From the NCBI GenBank assembly GCA_947568835.1, contig OX387604.1, forward strand, positions 17,079,076 to 17,143,075: DNA of 64,000 bases. Direction: 5' to 3'. Below the pieces are notes generated by a model that ran no database searches, was not told where the DNA came from, and saw only the letters and a list, made by a program, of their open reading frames with translations. This DNA is from Protonemura montana. Taxonomy: Eukaryota; Arthropoda; Insecta; Plecoptera; Nemouridae. Made by a program: the position numbers and the translations under genes. Positions 13,383 to 42,282 of this stretch are shown here, piece after piece (position 1 is the stretch's first letter; every line of letters begins with the position of its first letter).

Positions 13383-13801
13383 CGATCGATGACTCCCGAG
13401 CCAGACGACGTCGAATCTCAAATTCATCCGTTCAGTCCTATACCGGCTTGAACGCTTTAAACATCCCGCTCCTCTTGAACATACCCACGTGGAAAACTCA
13501 CCTACACCTCCTTACAATTTTAAGGTACTGTTTTTTGGCCTGTTAATATTTGTACGCCCTTATGTGCTTAAGTCGTTATACTTCATTTGAAGCCAGGAAG
13601 TGTGCCAATTAGTAGAAAATCAATTTATTTTTAGCAAGCATAGGGGTCTATGTACGCTAGTGAGTCATGTTGCATGAGTCACGACGGATCTGAGGTGACA
13701 AACAGGACATCATGTACTTATAAGACGTAAAATATTAATATATGGAGATGTTTAAATTAAAATAAACTCATACCATCTTGATCGTTCTCTGTTCATTTTA
13801 G

Positions 13802-29920
<16,119 letters not shown>

Positions 29921-32231
29921 ATGCTTTTTAAAGACACGGAGTGAATATAATCCTTCCCTCAAGTTCAGAATCAGAATCAGCTTTTGCTTGTGTCAGTGCC
30001 AGTTGCCAAAGAAAATTGCACATTCATTCAATTACATAATAATCTAAAAATAAAATAAATAACACAGCATTACCTACTTTATATTATGTTTCTGTCGATG
30101 GACTGTAAAATATTTTATTTTATTACATTTTAATCTGTTTTAACTCTTGGCAAATTGTTATAATGTCTTATACCAATACGCCTGCTATTTTATGTATACA
30201 CACTAGCAAATATCAATAATTTTAACTTTATGTTACCAATGTGCACAACATAATATTGAGGGGGGATTTGCTATATTTTTTTTCACTTCAAATGGTGCTT
30301 CTGTCATGTTAAAATTAATCACTTACATATATAACAAATGTCTCAAAACCCTTGTGAAATGGTAAATTACTACTCAAACAATTACCAAAACGCATTGTCC
30401 CAAAAGTTTCAGTACAAAATAATTAGCAATGCAACTGTAGGGACAATGAAGGCGACAAATTTTATTGAAGTTTGTTAACTTTTTATGAGTTTGCAAATAA
30501 TTTGAAACGGATGTGAAATCTGAAGGTGTCCAAGTTCAATATCAAATGTCATGCCCAAGAGTTGCTTCCAAAGTGTGACATTGTACTTAAAAATAGTAAT
30601 TTGTAATTAATTAATTAATTAATGTAATATTTGTAGCAACTTGCAAAGCTTTGTGCTTGCAATTTTAGAACTTGTCACTTTAGACCACTTTCAAGCTAAA
30701 GCTCTTAATGTAACCATTAAGATGTATAAGAAAAATACTATTGAAATAAAATGTAATGGGCTCATAATTGTACCACATTGTGTACTTTATTATAATTATA
30801 ATTATGATTATTATTATTTCAATGTGTCCTTTAACTTAAATGTCATTTTCAGTTTGGTATTTTTACATCCAGCAGATGTTTCACTGATATTGATCAAAAG
30901 TCCTCTTGCATGAGTAATATTCATGACTTGTCAACTGATTTCTGACTCCTCTCTGGTGTTCAATCATGTACCTACTTCAAAAAATGATGTCATATATAGT
31001 TAAGTTGCCAATAAGGCCTTGGTCAGTTCTAGCTTGACAGTAATACTCGGGGGCTGAGGATAGGGTTAAGGATGAGGATTTTTACTAATACAGGCACCGA
31101 ATTAGGCGGGTACGGGTTTGCAGCCGCTGCTCAGAAACTTCTAGTGATCTTTGCCCTGATTACAGTGGAAAGCGATTTTTGGTAAAGAGTTGTTCTAATG
31201 ATTTGTCGGTCATTAACTTCATTGTTGGTACTTTCGGTAATTGAACTGTGATGGAAACACTTCTTGTAATAAAATTACTGGGTCTCAATTCAAAAGTTCG
31301 TGTAGGTTGATTAAGAAGTCACGTGCAAAGATGGTTATCGGGTAAGAGGGTATCACGCGGCGAGATCGGGAAACCGAATTCCAACCAGCGGCATATTCAG
31401 ATTGAACAATTTTGCCCGCTAAACCAATAAAAAACAGCAACGAAGCACGTGCTATATGATCATTAGTGAAAATTCAAACAAGAAAAGAGTAAAATTATGA
31501 GAACATAAAAATAGCCACTAAACAAAGTTGACAAAAAGCCAAGAATTAAAATCATCGAAACCACAAACAGCAATTACTTATATATAAAGAATGTACTAAT
31601 CAAATGAAAAAAACTTAATTTAAAGTGATAATAAGAAACTTAACAACAAAAATAGAGTTCCTTAACAGGCTGTAAGTACCAAACGAAAGTCCGCCCAACG
31701 TATTGAATACCTTAATCGAATAAATATCTTTACTCAACGTTGTATACATATGAGATACTTGTATGGATTTGGGTTAAAATTGAACGTGTAAGGCCTATGC
31801 TTTATTTGAATAAGAATTGGCATTTAAAGATCACCCTTCCAGTTTCCTGTCGGAGTCTAGGGTCCCACGGACAAATCGTATTTTTAATGTCGTAACAGAC
31901 TACCTGTAAATGCCTTGAACTAAGTTCGCCTAAGCTATAAATGACGAATGTGAGTCAAAAGGGTCCAATGGTCTAATTATGGTCAGTGATCCCAAAACCA
32001 CCTGGAGACCACATAATGTGCGCGGCCATATGACAGGAAAAGATATTCAAATTATTTTACCTGTCTGCTTGCAATTTATTTTTTCACAGTTGAAAAAACC
32101 CTTACAAACATTCTATAGGCTTGGAAACCAGCCAAGTCAAATTAAATCGCTGATATGGACTCGCCAATTGTCTGATAAACCCATGGTTTATTAAGAGCAT
32201 TTTTGCCAGCTGTTTAAATGTGATTAATTGG
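29921..32231 (+). other. CRMP 3' region and start of intergenic DNA
   Basis: AATAAA-type signals occur near 30045-30058 and 30738-30745, so the CRMP 3' UTR probably ends at one of them. A TAAT/TTAA-rich stretch lies at 30605-30620. I find no gene in the remainder. Confidence 0.45.
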
Positions 32232-32310
32232 TGCTTCCATCCAATGCCTGACCCAGCTCAGTGTTGCTTAACTTCGGTGACCTCACGAGTACCGGTGCTT
32301 CCAACGGGCT
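32232..32310 (-). mobile_element. 5S-rRNA SINE, head-only fragment
   Basis: On the minus strand it reads gcaccggtactcgtgag, then accgaagttaagcaacactg, then attggatgg: the 5S-like head of the SINE. Body and tail are missing, which is unusual because SINE copies normally lose the 5' end. Confidence 0.75.
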
Positions 32311-33330
32311 TTATTTTTGAGTCGCCTAAAGATAACTAGATACTTGGCTTCAGAGGCGCCGACTGCAGGGGTGCCCGGGAGACGGGGGTAAGCATTTTTT
32401 AAGATATAAGCATCATGTGGTGTTTGTGCTTCAGGTCCCGCCGAAAACCTAGTTGAACAGTTCCACGTAATAGACGTAATAAGATTGCCTTAAAAAGTGC
32501 GCAATGCCCGGAGAAATGCACCTCATAAGTATGCTAGTTCAGTCTCTTGTTCTAGTTAGTCTTTAGTCACAGTTAAAACGACATTGCTTATTTGGAGACA
32601 ATCTTGCGCGCAATTTTCGTCAGGCCGTGCCCTGTGAAGGGCCAACCAAAAAGTAATTACTGATACTTATTGATAATGAAACGAGTTCCATACTGTCTCA
32701 GATAACAAATTGTCGGATTCTTCGTTCAAACTTTATGACTCACCAGGGTGCAATTAGGTAAGCTACATATGTGCCCAATTGCTTGAGTTTTGGTGTTGAC
32801 CTACACAAGTTATTTCAACAGGGTGAAAGGCGGGTCTGGGCTTGGGTGAATGAAAGACTGATCATCACAGCTAAGACGCTAGCATGACCTTCGAATCAAA
32901 GCGTGGACTGATGAAGGGTGATATTATGGGGAGAAACGTGAGGAAACAAACTAGTAGCTGTCAGGATTTGCTGGAGCTTAAAGTACCAAATTATAACTAA
33001 ATTGTGGCTCACACAAAAAATCATGGTTGAAGTACCCTAGTTATGTCCGAGTTTTGCTTTGATGGAATTTGGATGTGGTAGGATATCATGATAGAAACAA
33101 TACAAGCCAGTTATCTTCCCTCTCGCACAACGCAGACGGGGTTAGGCGCTGTCTCTGTCTAACCCACATAGATAAGCAATAGTTGGAAAAATCTTCTGTC
33201 TCACTCTGTCTCCGCCTCACGTTTGGACTATACCTATAAACCTAATGGTTTCAGAGGGGACATACATTCCAGATAACTTTAATGCAATTGGAATCAGAGA
33301 GCCACATATTCTGTGACCATATTCTGTGTC

Positions 33331-34417
33331 CAGTGATGTATTCGTAAAATTTTTAGTGGGGGTACGCAAAAATGACAAATTTTTTTGTGTCGGCGGGCGG
33401 GGTGGGTGGGGGGGAGAGGAGGAGGAGACCCAAGGCGAATGCACCGAAAGAGTGGAAAATAGGGGGCTTTGGGCGCAGCTCCAAGTGAATTTTTATTCTA
33501 AGGTTTCTTTTGGAGTCAATCTACGAGTTTACGATGAAATTGGGCTTGGAATGACATGGTCAGAACTGCATTTTTAATTACGTAATGATTTTGAGAAAAT
33601 TAAATTAAAGCCGCCCTCTCATGTCTACACCTTCCCACATTGTTGCAGTCTTGAAATTTGGTGGGGATTCGGGAATCTGGTAAAAGAAAGTCTATCATTT
33701 TAATCGAATACTGGTTTAAATTTTTGTTGAAACTATCCATAGATACGCGCGTACTTTCGCGTTGAGGAGATTACATCAGTTTCGACAATGACTCTTTTTC
33801 ATTGAGCTCTTCTTCATTCGACGTTGGTGGTGTCTTCAACTTCTCCCAAACCAAATTTTGGTTTTTTAGGAGGAGCAAGGCCCGAAAGGGAATGCAAATC
33901 CACTTGCTTCCTCTTCTGTATCTTGAATTGAACTAACTCGTCCAGTGTGGCTCGTATGTGGCATTTTGGTTATTGTTTGTATTTTTGTCTTTCCTGCGAA
34001 TTCTTATTATTTGAAGCGGGCTTGCTTCTGAGAGCTTGCACCGCCGTGCGACGCCGCGAAAGCGGCTACCGACTTCCCTAAGTGATAACAGTAATATGGT
34101 TCTAACTAACCCCTTTGTTGCAAGTCGCGACGCCGGCATAGTTCCAGCCTACCTACTCTTAGTATGTTCGCATACAGTGGCATTCTTGGTAGGTTTATTT
34201 TCAAGTAAGTGGATTATTAGGAATAAAACCCTTAACTGGGATATTTTCGCCTTGAAAATAAAGAAGTGCAGGATATTTCGAATAATCATAATTTAATACT
34301 GCTTTCCCGTGCGTTCGCCTGCGTTCCCTCAAAAGTTCAAAGTGGGGGTACGGCCAAAAATAAAATTAATAGTGGGTGGACTGCGTACACCCGCGTGCAT
34401 TGACCAATACATCACTG
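33331..34417. mobile_element. hAT-like element with perfect 8-bp target duplication
   Basis: The left end begins CAGTGATGTATTCG and the right end, inverted, CAGTGATGTATTGG. The octamer TCTGTGTC flanks both ends exactly (33323-33330 and 34418-34425), the hallmark of hAT insertion. The 1.09 kb interior has a G-rich stretch near 33390-33430 and no intact transposase frame, so it is a deleted, non-autonomous copy. Confidence 0.85.
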
Positions 34418-34567
34418 TCTGTGTCCAAGTTTTCTGTACCCTAGAGTGAGTATTCTAGCCCGGGCTAACAGCTAAAACGATGTGTGAACTGTGCCTATGT
34501 TTTCTGAGCCCTGGTCAACTGTGCTCCAAAATTCTAGAAATCAAACGTGAAGCTCTGCCTACGTATT

Positions 34568-34619
34568 CAAATGGGCCGGGCACAGAATACTCGGGCACAG
34601 AATACTCGGGCACAGAAAA
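34568..34619 (+). repeat. Short tandem repeat, 15-bp unit
   Basis: Three units of cgggcacagaatact, the third ending in aaaac. Confidence 0.8.
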
Positions 34620-34908
34620 CTTAGCTTCAGTATAACGCCACCCCTTTTTACTATTAATAATAATAATTTGTATTTCCTCAAGAACACGGGTGTGCCAAAC
34701 GGAACTCACACTGTACATAATAAAATAACTAAAATACAATACATCACTTGCTATTTGTTTGTATATGATGATTATAAGTAAAGATTATGATTGGCTGTTC
34801 CAGTGCCCAGGCTTTCAAAAGGTAATATAAAAATCACGCCACCAACTGCATGCTTCTCCGCTATTGGCCGAGAGACGGATTGCATAGAACATGTAAAACC
34901 AACGTAAA

Positions 34909-35386
34909 ATCATAACAGATAGTCATAAGGGAGAGTAGGGTTTCCTTGAATGCATTGAGATTCATGTGACCACATTTACAAGCCATAGGACTTTATTGCC
35001 CATCTGCGTAATGTTCCTGTTTGCACCCGTGGGGCCCGCCCCGACGTTCGTTTTTCATGGTTTTCGCGCGTCAAAGTTAAGCAAATGCTGGGCGATTAAT
35101 TATAATCTCCAAAAATAACAGATTATAATCGGCCATGACCACTGACCTCACGGAACAAACGCTTGTAAATATCAAATGAATCACTCTCACAGTTGGCAGG
35201 TTTACGTAAACACAAACACGTAAATAGTAATTCAGATATTGTTAAAGCATTTGAATTGTATTTGATGGCGATATTAATGTCATTCTATATATTGTGTTGT
35301 GATATAAAAATGTACAACCCTATAGCCATTTGATTGGGATCCCTGTATGAAAAGGAATTTTACGAGTTTGCGGTGCTTGTAAAACT
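34909..35386 (+). repeat. Dispersed repeat family A, copy 1
   Basis: About 478 bp matching 42741-43218 in the same orientation. Shared blocks include gcccgccccgacgttcgttt, ttcatatt-like AT tracts, tctatatattgtgttgtgat and cggtgcttgtaaaact. The type is unknown: no inverted ends and no coding frame. By eye the copies are roughly four-fifths identical, and they differ by several small indels. Confidence 0.8.
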
Positions 35387-36250
35387 AGAATTCCTGTAAC
35401 TTCCTTATCAAAATTTTCCTTTTGCATCAAGGTACCTCTGTATGTTCTTATTATTGTATAAAATTTTTGAGATGGGCCGGATTTTCGTTTGGTAGTTACA
35501 GCCAGTTTAGTAGTTTACGCTTTTCTGTTACGTGTCTTAATTTAGTGTTAATTGTAACATTTTTTATTCTTTTTGTGCATCCTCAGTATTACTTCATTAG
35601 CTTCATTAGGTACTTCATTACTTTGGAAGTTGCAACGAGTTTTTATTTATTAAATTTAAGAACTTCAGTTTTAGCCGGAGAGAAAAAAAGGTTTTGTGCA
35701 TTTTATTCCTATTACAATTCTACCCCTATTGACATTCTTTGTGGGGCAAAATACGTCGATTTAGTTTCCGGTTAAATTGAAGTTTTTTTGTTGTAATTGA
35801 TAGCTCTGCATGACGCAGATGTTGCGAGCTAAGTGCTTATCAGCCACTGTGACTAGATGGTAAATGATAGGAAATAAGAGAGACACGAATTGCAGAAGAC
35901 GACTTCAGTGTAATGAAAATAGTACTCTGAGAGTTTCGATCGATGAACGCGTGATGTAACACTGGCAGCATACACATGCCAGATTTTACCAGATTTTACT
36001 ATGCCAGATACACATTTTAAAAAATCATTAAAAAATTACCTTTTAGCTGAATGTTTTTACAGCATTAATGCTTTTAATACACAAGAATTATAAATATAAA
36101 TGTGACACTAGCTAACCTGGCATCTTCTCTGATTTTTTATGTTCTAGGATATTATTTTAGTTTTTAATTTTAGTTTAAAACTGTAAATTTGTAAATTATT
36201 CTATTGCTATACATTGGACTGTCACATATCATGTATTTGATCTTAACGAC

Positions 36251-36396
36251 AATAAAAAACAAACAAACAAAACAAACAAACAAAGCATACAATGAATGCC
36301 AGTCGCCACTTGATGAAGAACAAATAGTGGACCGGGCAGGATTCGATTCTAGAGCAGTTGGGAGGCGTAGTTCCCTTACCACTGAGACAGGTCCAC
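36251..36396 (-). mobile_element. tRNA-like SINE fragment with (TTTG)n tail
   Basis: On the minus strand 36396-36327 begins GTGGACC and ends GGTCCAC, a perfect 7-bp acceptor-like stem. It holds an A-box-like tctcagtggtaag and a B-box-like atcgaatcc. The anticodon and T stems do not fold cleanly, so it is not a working tRNA. A TTTG array follows about 40 bp downstream, as in a tRNA-derived SINE. Confidence 0.5.
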
Positions 36397-37849
36397 CCTT
36401 TCAGGAAATAACATGTACTTGCATTGCACTTGGCGGAAAAGTCAGTCCACCGTGGAGAAGAGATGGAAGTTGGCTCTGCAACGATTGATACATTTCCAGC
36501 ATGGTGTCTCAGCGATTGATGACATGTACGTACCTGCGCTTCGAACCAGCGATCCTCAGCCTCCTGAGGGTGGGAATGAGAGCGATCTTTCTCGCCGCCA
36601 AACGGACGTGATGAAGCCCGGTGAGAGTTGGTTTAATTCGGTCTCTAAATATGCTAGGACACTTGCTAAATTATCGTCATATTTTATAATGTCACAGGAT
36701 ATTCGCGTCTAGATCTAGGGTCCCTAGCTGTATAAGTTCCAGCGCGCCCAATAAAGCGCCAGCGCAGATCTTCGAGACCTTCCAGCTTCGTGGTCTAAGA
36801 GCGTTCTGCACAGCTCGCGCTATGCGGGTTCGGCCATTTTGGGGGAAAACTCACACACGTAGCGCCAATCCCATGACCGTCCTAGAAGTATGTCTTGCAA
36901 GTAAACTCATCGCTTCACGTGGGTGGACTTTGTCTTTCACAGGCTGACAGTTTGAGCAAAAGTTCCTGTTGTAAATAGAGCACGTGATCCACGGTTTCGG
37001 GGTCACAGGAAGGCGTTTTCCTGCTCGTGTGAAAAGTGGGTGCATCAAAATAGTGAAGTGACTTGACAAGATTTGAAAATGACAAGAAGTAGCAATTTGA
37101 AAACCTTTGTCAAATCACGTAGGTACATTTGTAAAGTACGGATATACTTTAAAAAATGTAATTACTTTATCAATAACCTTATAACTTAAGTGATCTGTTT
37201 GCATGTAGTTTTCTAATTCAAGGCATCTATGTTGTTTTGGAGTGTGTCATCTTTGTGCCATGATCCACTGACAACTTTGGCTAGAAAATCTCACAAATTT
37301 TCACTAAACTGTTGGCTGAACGTGGAATGTACTAACGACTGATAAATTCAACCCAGTGGACGTATTGGCCCTTGGGGTTGAAATGCGTCTCGGCACACTT
37401 GGGGAGTCTATTGCCTTTCCAGTTTATCTAGCATCAGTCCTGCATGGTCTCAATTAAACTTCTTTGATCGCCTCATACTAAACGTAAGTTCTCCTCTTAG
37501 CTAGAAGCAAGTTCGATCACTCAAATCAATCCCCGCTAGTCACCATTTTGTCTCTTTCTTCCATTTTTTGCATTGTTTATTCTTTGTTCCGCAAGTTCTT
37601 GAATCTTTGTTCCCGGTAACATGATGGGTCGCAAAGTCGTCACTCTTTTAACACTGGAAAAGGCAACTCCTTGAGTGTATTGCCTGAACGGGCTTTAGTA
37701 CGTTTTCACGTTTGGTTCGGTTCTGATCCGATCCTCATTCCTCAACTTCATCACAAGATGAAATATAATATTTGTTGAATCGGTTTTAGTCTGAAGACCT
37801 GGTTTTTGTGACATAGTGTGTTTTTTCAGTATATTTTCATAATCGAGCC

Positions 37850-38035
37850 CGGAGTCAAGCTTCGAACTACTGGCTAAAGCTACAGGCTCCAAGCTATTGG
37901 CTACAAGATCCAAACTAAAGGCTACAAGCTGCAGGCTACAGGCTCTAAACTAGAGGCTTCAGACTTCAGGCTTCAGGCTTCAGGCTCAAAGCTTCAGGCC
38001 ACCTTCAGGCTACAGAAAACCGGGTAGAAGCTACG
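37850..38035 (+). repeat. Degenerate minisatellite, CTTCAGG / GGCTACA units
   Basis: Many imperfect 7-9 bp units built on ggctaca and ggcttca (for example three successive cttcagg units near 37970). It is non-coding. Confidence 0.7.
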
Positions 38036-38398
38036 GGAAAGAGGCTCTGTACGTCTTGCTGCAAGTTGCTGTCTACCAAACATTTAGGTACGTTCCTACC
38101 GGCACCAATATAAGCCTGTTGGAGGGCGTAGAAACATTGTTTGCAGGTGAGTACTGATCACATCGATCACAACAACTAAGTATTTGCTTGCAGCGAATTT
38201 TTCAGCTAAAGCTGCGTAATGTTGACGCAATCAAATTCATCACGTACATTTTGTATGAACCGTTACAAAGACTTGCTTCAAAACGTACTATCGAGGTTTC
38301 CCTGTTTAGGTATCTGTTTTGGCCTCCACTTGACATTTCAAAGTGAAGAATAAAATCTTATAAAAGAGTGCAAAGTGTAAGGTGAAGGGATCCGCATA

Positions 38399-38885
38399 AT
38401 GGCCAAGGCCAGTAGTGACCCTTGTGCCGATATATTCATTAAAGACTCATGCCGGCCCCTTTTCAAAAAGTTTCATATTCTACCATTACCATGTGTATAT
38501 ATATTCAACTGCATTATTTTTGTACATAACAACAAACAAACAGCCCCTCCTAATAGCAACCCGCATGACACTAGGAAGACAGGAAACCTTCCCCTAGCAA
38601 AACACCATCTCTCAATTTTAACTAAAGGCCCTCTTTATGCTGGAGCCAAATTGTACAATGCTCTCCCGACACAGATTAAAGCTAGCAGTGAAAATACTTT
38701 TAATTATAAACTAAAAGAATTTTTATTGTGTTACTGTTTTTACTCTACTGACGAATATTATGAAAAATGTAAATATTTGTAAATACATTTTATATCAAAC
38801 GATAGGAATAATCCTGACTGTCTCTATATCTTTGTGATTCTTTGGACAGTAAAATTATTATTTTTATTATTATTATTATAATATA
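38399..38885 (+). mobile_element. 5'-truncated jockey-like LINE, C-terminal part of ORF2
   Basis: The open frame to 38782 carries the tail typical of arthropod jockey-type reverse transcriptase proteins: DSCRPLFKKFHILPLP, a DTRKTGNLPLAKH segment, GPLYAGAKLYNALPTQIK, and KEFLLCYCFYSTDEYYE before the stop. The reverse transcriptase domain itself is absent, so the copy is 5'-truncated and dead. It ends in an ATT-rich microsatellite (38857-38885), the usual 3' tail of such elements. Family is recognised from memory of the motif, not from an alignment. Confidence 0.75.
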
Positions 38886-39952
38886 TTGTAAAATTCCTCA
38901 AGAAAATGCTCGCCCCAATTCGTTTTTATCGATTCGGCACAGTTGACAGTATGATCGCGAGACATCGCTGTCTACTTTGCTGAATACAGTCCACACTCTG
39001 GGCCAGGTGACGCCTACTGCACACTGCACTGAACTTCTTCACAAACTTCTTAGAAACTATTTCATTGCACCTTCAACACATGTAAGTTGGAATAACAGTC
39101 CCGCCTACTGGTCATAATACCTTAAAATAAAGCACAGAGTTGAAATATTCTATTCCAGTTACGATAAACAATTTTTTTATTAAATTTTTATATAACACTT
39201 AAATTTCATAAAATTGGCTGACAAGGTACGATTTCAACGCGTTTAAAATGGGATCACTCAACGCAATGAACCTGCATGCTGATGAACCCTATTGATGAAA
39301 TTGTTCACATTTTATCATCCCAAAATATAGCTACGCTTATCTTACAACGCAAGTCAAATTGCGTTCGCGAGGCCTTCGTGATATACAACTTTTCCAGGCT
39401 TGTGGGGATTGCTAATACCTATGTCACAGTTAACAGCAAGTCTTGGCTTGAGAAAACGCGGCCTAGCACATACAAGCTCCAACAAGCTCCAACAAGCGCG
39501 CTGCCCTCCGATCAACAAATCAGTCACAATCAGACCGTCGAACTGGACTAGACCCCAGGTCCGGGGAATTCTTCGCAAGACTTCGAGAAAATGTAAGCTT
39601 AACAGAAAACAGGCTATTTGTTGATAAAGTGCTTGCGTAATTAATTTCCCTACAGGCTTGGTAGTTCACTTTTTATTGATCAACATAGAGAGTGAAGAGA
39701 GCGGAGCAAAATCTTCAATTTCACGCACCACAGAAAAAAAAATGTTTTTGTGTGTGTGGGTGTTTTTTTTAAACTTTAACTTTTTTGTTGTTGTTGCTTT
39801 GTGAGACTTTGTGCTTTTTCATGCTCTTACAGCCAAACGCCTGCTTCGATTTGAATCAAACTTGCAGAGCAACGTTGATGAAACGTAGGTGTGGAGTATC
39901 GATGGTCAAGACCAAAGATTTTCTTTTCATACTTTGGTTCCTAGCAGGCCAC

Positions 39953-39990
39953 AAGTGCTACAGGCACCAGGAGAGGTGCCTGTAGCACTT
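39953..39990. repeat. Perfect 16-bp stem, 6-nt loop hairpin
   Basis: AAGTGCTACAGGCACC (39953-39968), loop AGGAGA, then the exact reverse complement (39975-39990). It is mixed-composition DNA in AT-rich surroundings and is not followed by a T run, so it is not an obvious terminator. Confidence 0.85.
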
Positions 39991-40304
39991 CGGAGCCCCA
40001 GATGCGGATGAAGAATGAAGATTGAGTCATTGCTCTACTGACAATGGTACGCCATAATTCGATTGTCACTAACATGAAAAATCCACAGCGGGGATTGATT
40101 CTTCTGACTTACGCTGAATAGAACAAGTTTGTCCATTGTATTTTTCTCATTTGAATTTTGCTGTTTGAATTTCGCATCTGAATGCCCCAGTAGCCTTGAA
40201 AGCTGCTGGAAATTGTGACTAATGAACTCTTCTTGTTTTGCCTGCAGTCTGTGGTTCCAGCCATAATTGAGGAAAATGGTGACAAAGACAATGTGACATT
40301 CGAC

Positions 40305-40665
40305 TTCCCATCCTACAGGAAAATAGTACCTATGAAGGATCATACCAGACAAAAAACTACAGGCAAGCTTTTTACCACACTACTTTAAAACTGCATGAAT
40401 GTCATGCAACCTGTTCTAGACCAAAACTCAATGTTGTAGTTAAAATTTTAATTTTATTTGCTCATTTGTGGGAATGTAATAAATGTATGCAAAATAACCA
40501 CCCTCTCAAGAATTCGTTGCCATTCATAGAATCAAACCACAGTCTCCAACTGTCTTGGCTATCGCATAAAAAATACTTGCTCTTGTTTCCACTTGTTTCC
40601 ACTTGTTTCCAAGCCAGTAGAATGTGTCGACTAATCCACGTTCTATCATTCAATGCTGATGTTCA
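40305..40665 (+). repeat. Tandem duplication, copy 1
   Basis: Direct copy of 40745-41097, about 440 bp apart. Shared blocks: tcctaca...cctatgaaggatcatacca, tttaaaactgcatg, gtgtcgactaatc. The copies are strongly diverged with indels. Confidence 0.8.
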
Positions 40666-40744
40666 ATCGACCTTAAAATGCTCTCAGCGATCCATGTCAA
40701 TCGAGGAAAGTCGTGACGAAGACCGCATGGAGCCAGAGCGATAA

Positions 40745-41097
40745 GACTTCTTTCCTACAAGAGAATCACACCTACGATGGATCATACCAGCCAAAAACCT
40801 ACAGGCAAATTTTTTATTACTCAACTTTAAAACTGCATGGATGATTGCAGCCTGCTGTGAACCAAAACTTAGTTTGTAAGTTAATGTCTCAATTTTAAAT
40901 GCTCATAAGTGGAAATGTAAAAAAACTATTTGCAACACAACTCCCCTCTTAAGAATTTGTTCCCATTTGTGGAATCGAACCCTAGTCTTTAGATTTCGTG
41001 GCTAAAACTCCACTCAAAAACATTATTGCTAGAATACCTTCAAGAGGGAGCCAGTTGAATGTGTCGACTAATCTGCATTCTTTCATTCTATGCAGGT
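40745..41097 (+). repeat. Tandem duplication, copy 2
   Basis: Second copy of the 40305 unit. It contains ggaatcgaaccctag, which resembles the 3' end of a tRNA, so the unit may derive from a tRNA-related SINE. That part is weak. Confidence 0.75.
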
Positions 41098-42282
41098 TTC
41101 TACGCAGCCAAGGTTTGTACGAAACGCTGTCTGTGATCTGATTGCTGGTTGCTGAACGCGAGAGGACATAATCCGATCTCAGTCCTACCTGTGTCATAGA
41201 AACGTCACTCCTGCAGCGTGGATGGATGTAAGTTGGCAGAAGTTTACACATATATCCGATAGAAAGGTTTTTACCCTTTCAATAACAGAAGGCTACCTCC
41301 CTGGCTTTGGCAGCGCAGCCTTGGCTCACTTCTGGTCATCTTGAGCCACGATGTGCTTGACACGTTGTTATGACTTGGTGAGGGCAAAAGAAATGCAATG
41401 AAATCAATTTATAATATAGTGAAATAATGTACCATTGTTAGATCATAGTGAAATTACTTGCTCAGGTGATTCATCCTGGGTTCAAGTTGGCTATGTGCAA
41501 TCTTGAAAGAATGCCTTTCACTCCTATTCAGAAAATACCTCAAACTCATCCAAAGAAGTGGAGTTTTAATAACTCATCACTTGTGCTGTCGATCACCATA
41601 TACAGTTCTCATGATCGCGAATCAAATTACAGCAATAGTAAACGCACTCCGTTGACTGATCTCTAACCTTCTTACACAATATATTTCATTTATCCTCTGC
41701 TCCCCAAGAATTGAACGTCTGTTCAAGCTTTATCTATGGTGAAATTGTTTAAGTTCAAATTCATGAGAAACTAATTATGTTTGCCAGCTCTGCACTTCAC
41801 ACACATTGTCGATAAAGTAGTCCAGCGTTAGCGGAAACAAGTTCTAGTTCACAACAATGTGACCCGGTGTCAACGCTAGCAAACAGAACTGAACACTGCA
41901 CCAGACAACTGATTCATGTCTGGCAAAACAAAGCTAATATTTGTATTTGTTCAAGAGCTGGTATGCACGAATCCCGCTGTGAATGTCTGTCATCAGTGTG
42001 TGTTAATGTGTGCAAGACTCGTAATGTAGTTTTCAACGAGTCTTATTTTACTTTATTCTGCTGTCTTCAGGTTCACTCCACGAGCCGCTGTCTTGGCTTC
42101 GTCTCATTCTGAACTCCGGGACTGCAGCGCGACAAGAACTCCGGCGACAACTCTGCACTCAGCCTGGAGACCTTGCATCAAGCCCTTGAAATCATTGCAA
42201 GGATGTGCTGTGAGAGTTTTATTGTGGCTCTGAGGGAACATGGGTCACTTTAATTTGTTGGAAAATATATTTCATTGCTTGC

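Noticed and set aside
33326-34296. Small open frames within the hAT-like element
   Set aside because: They overlap each other and cross the element border, and none shows transposase motifs.
35422-35775. 117-codon hydrophobic open frame
   Set aside because: AT-rich DNA gives Phe/Tyr/Ile-rich frames by chance; no family resemblance.
36327-36396. Functional tRNA gene
   Set aside because: The acceptor stem is perfect but the anticodon and T arms do not pair, and a SINE-like tail follows.
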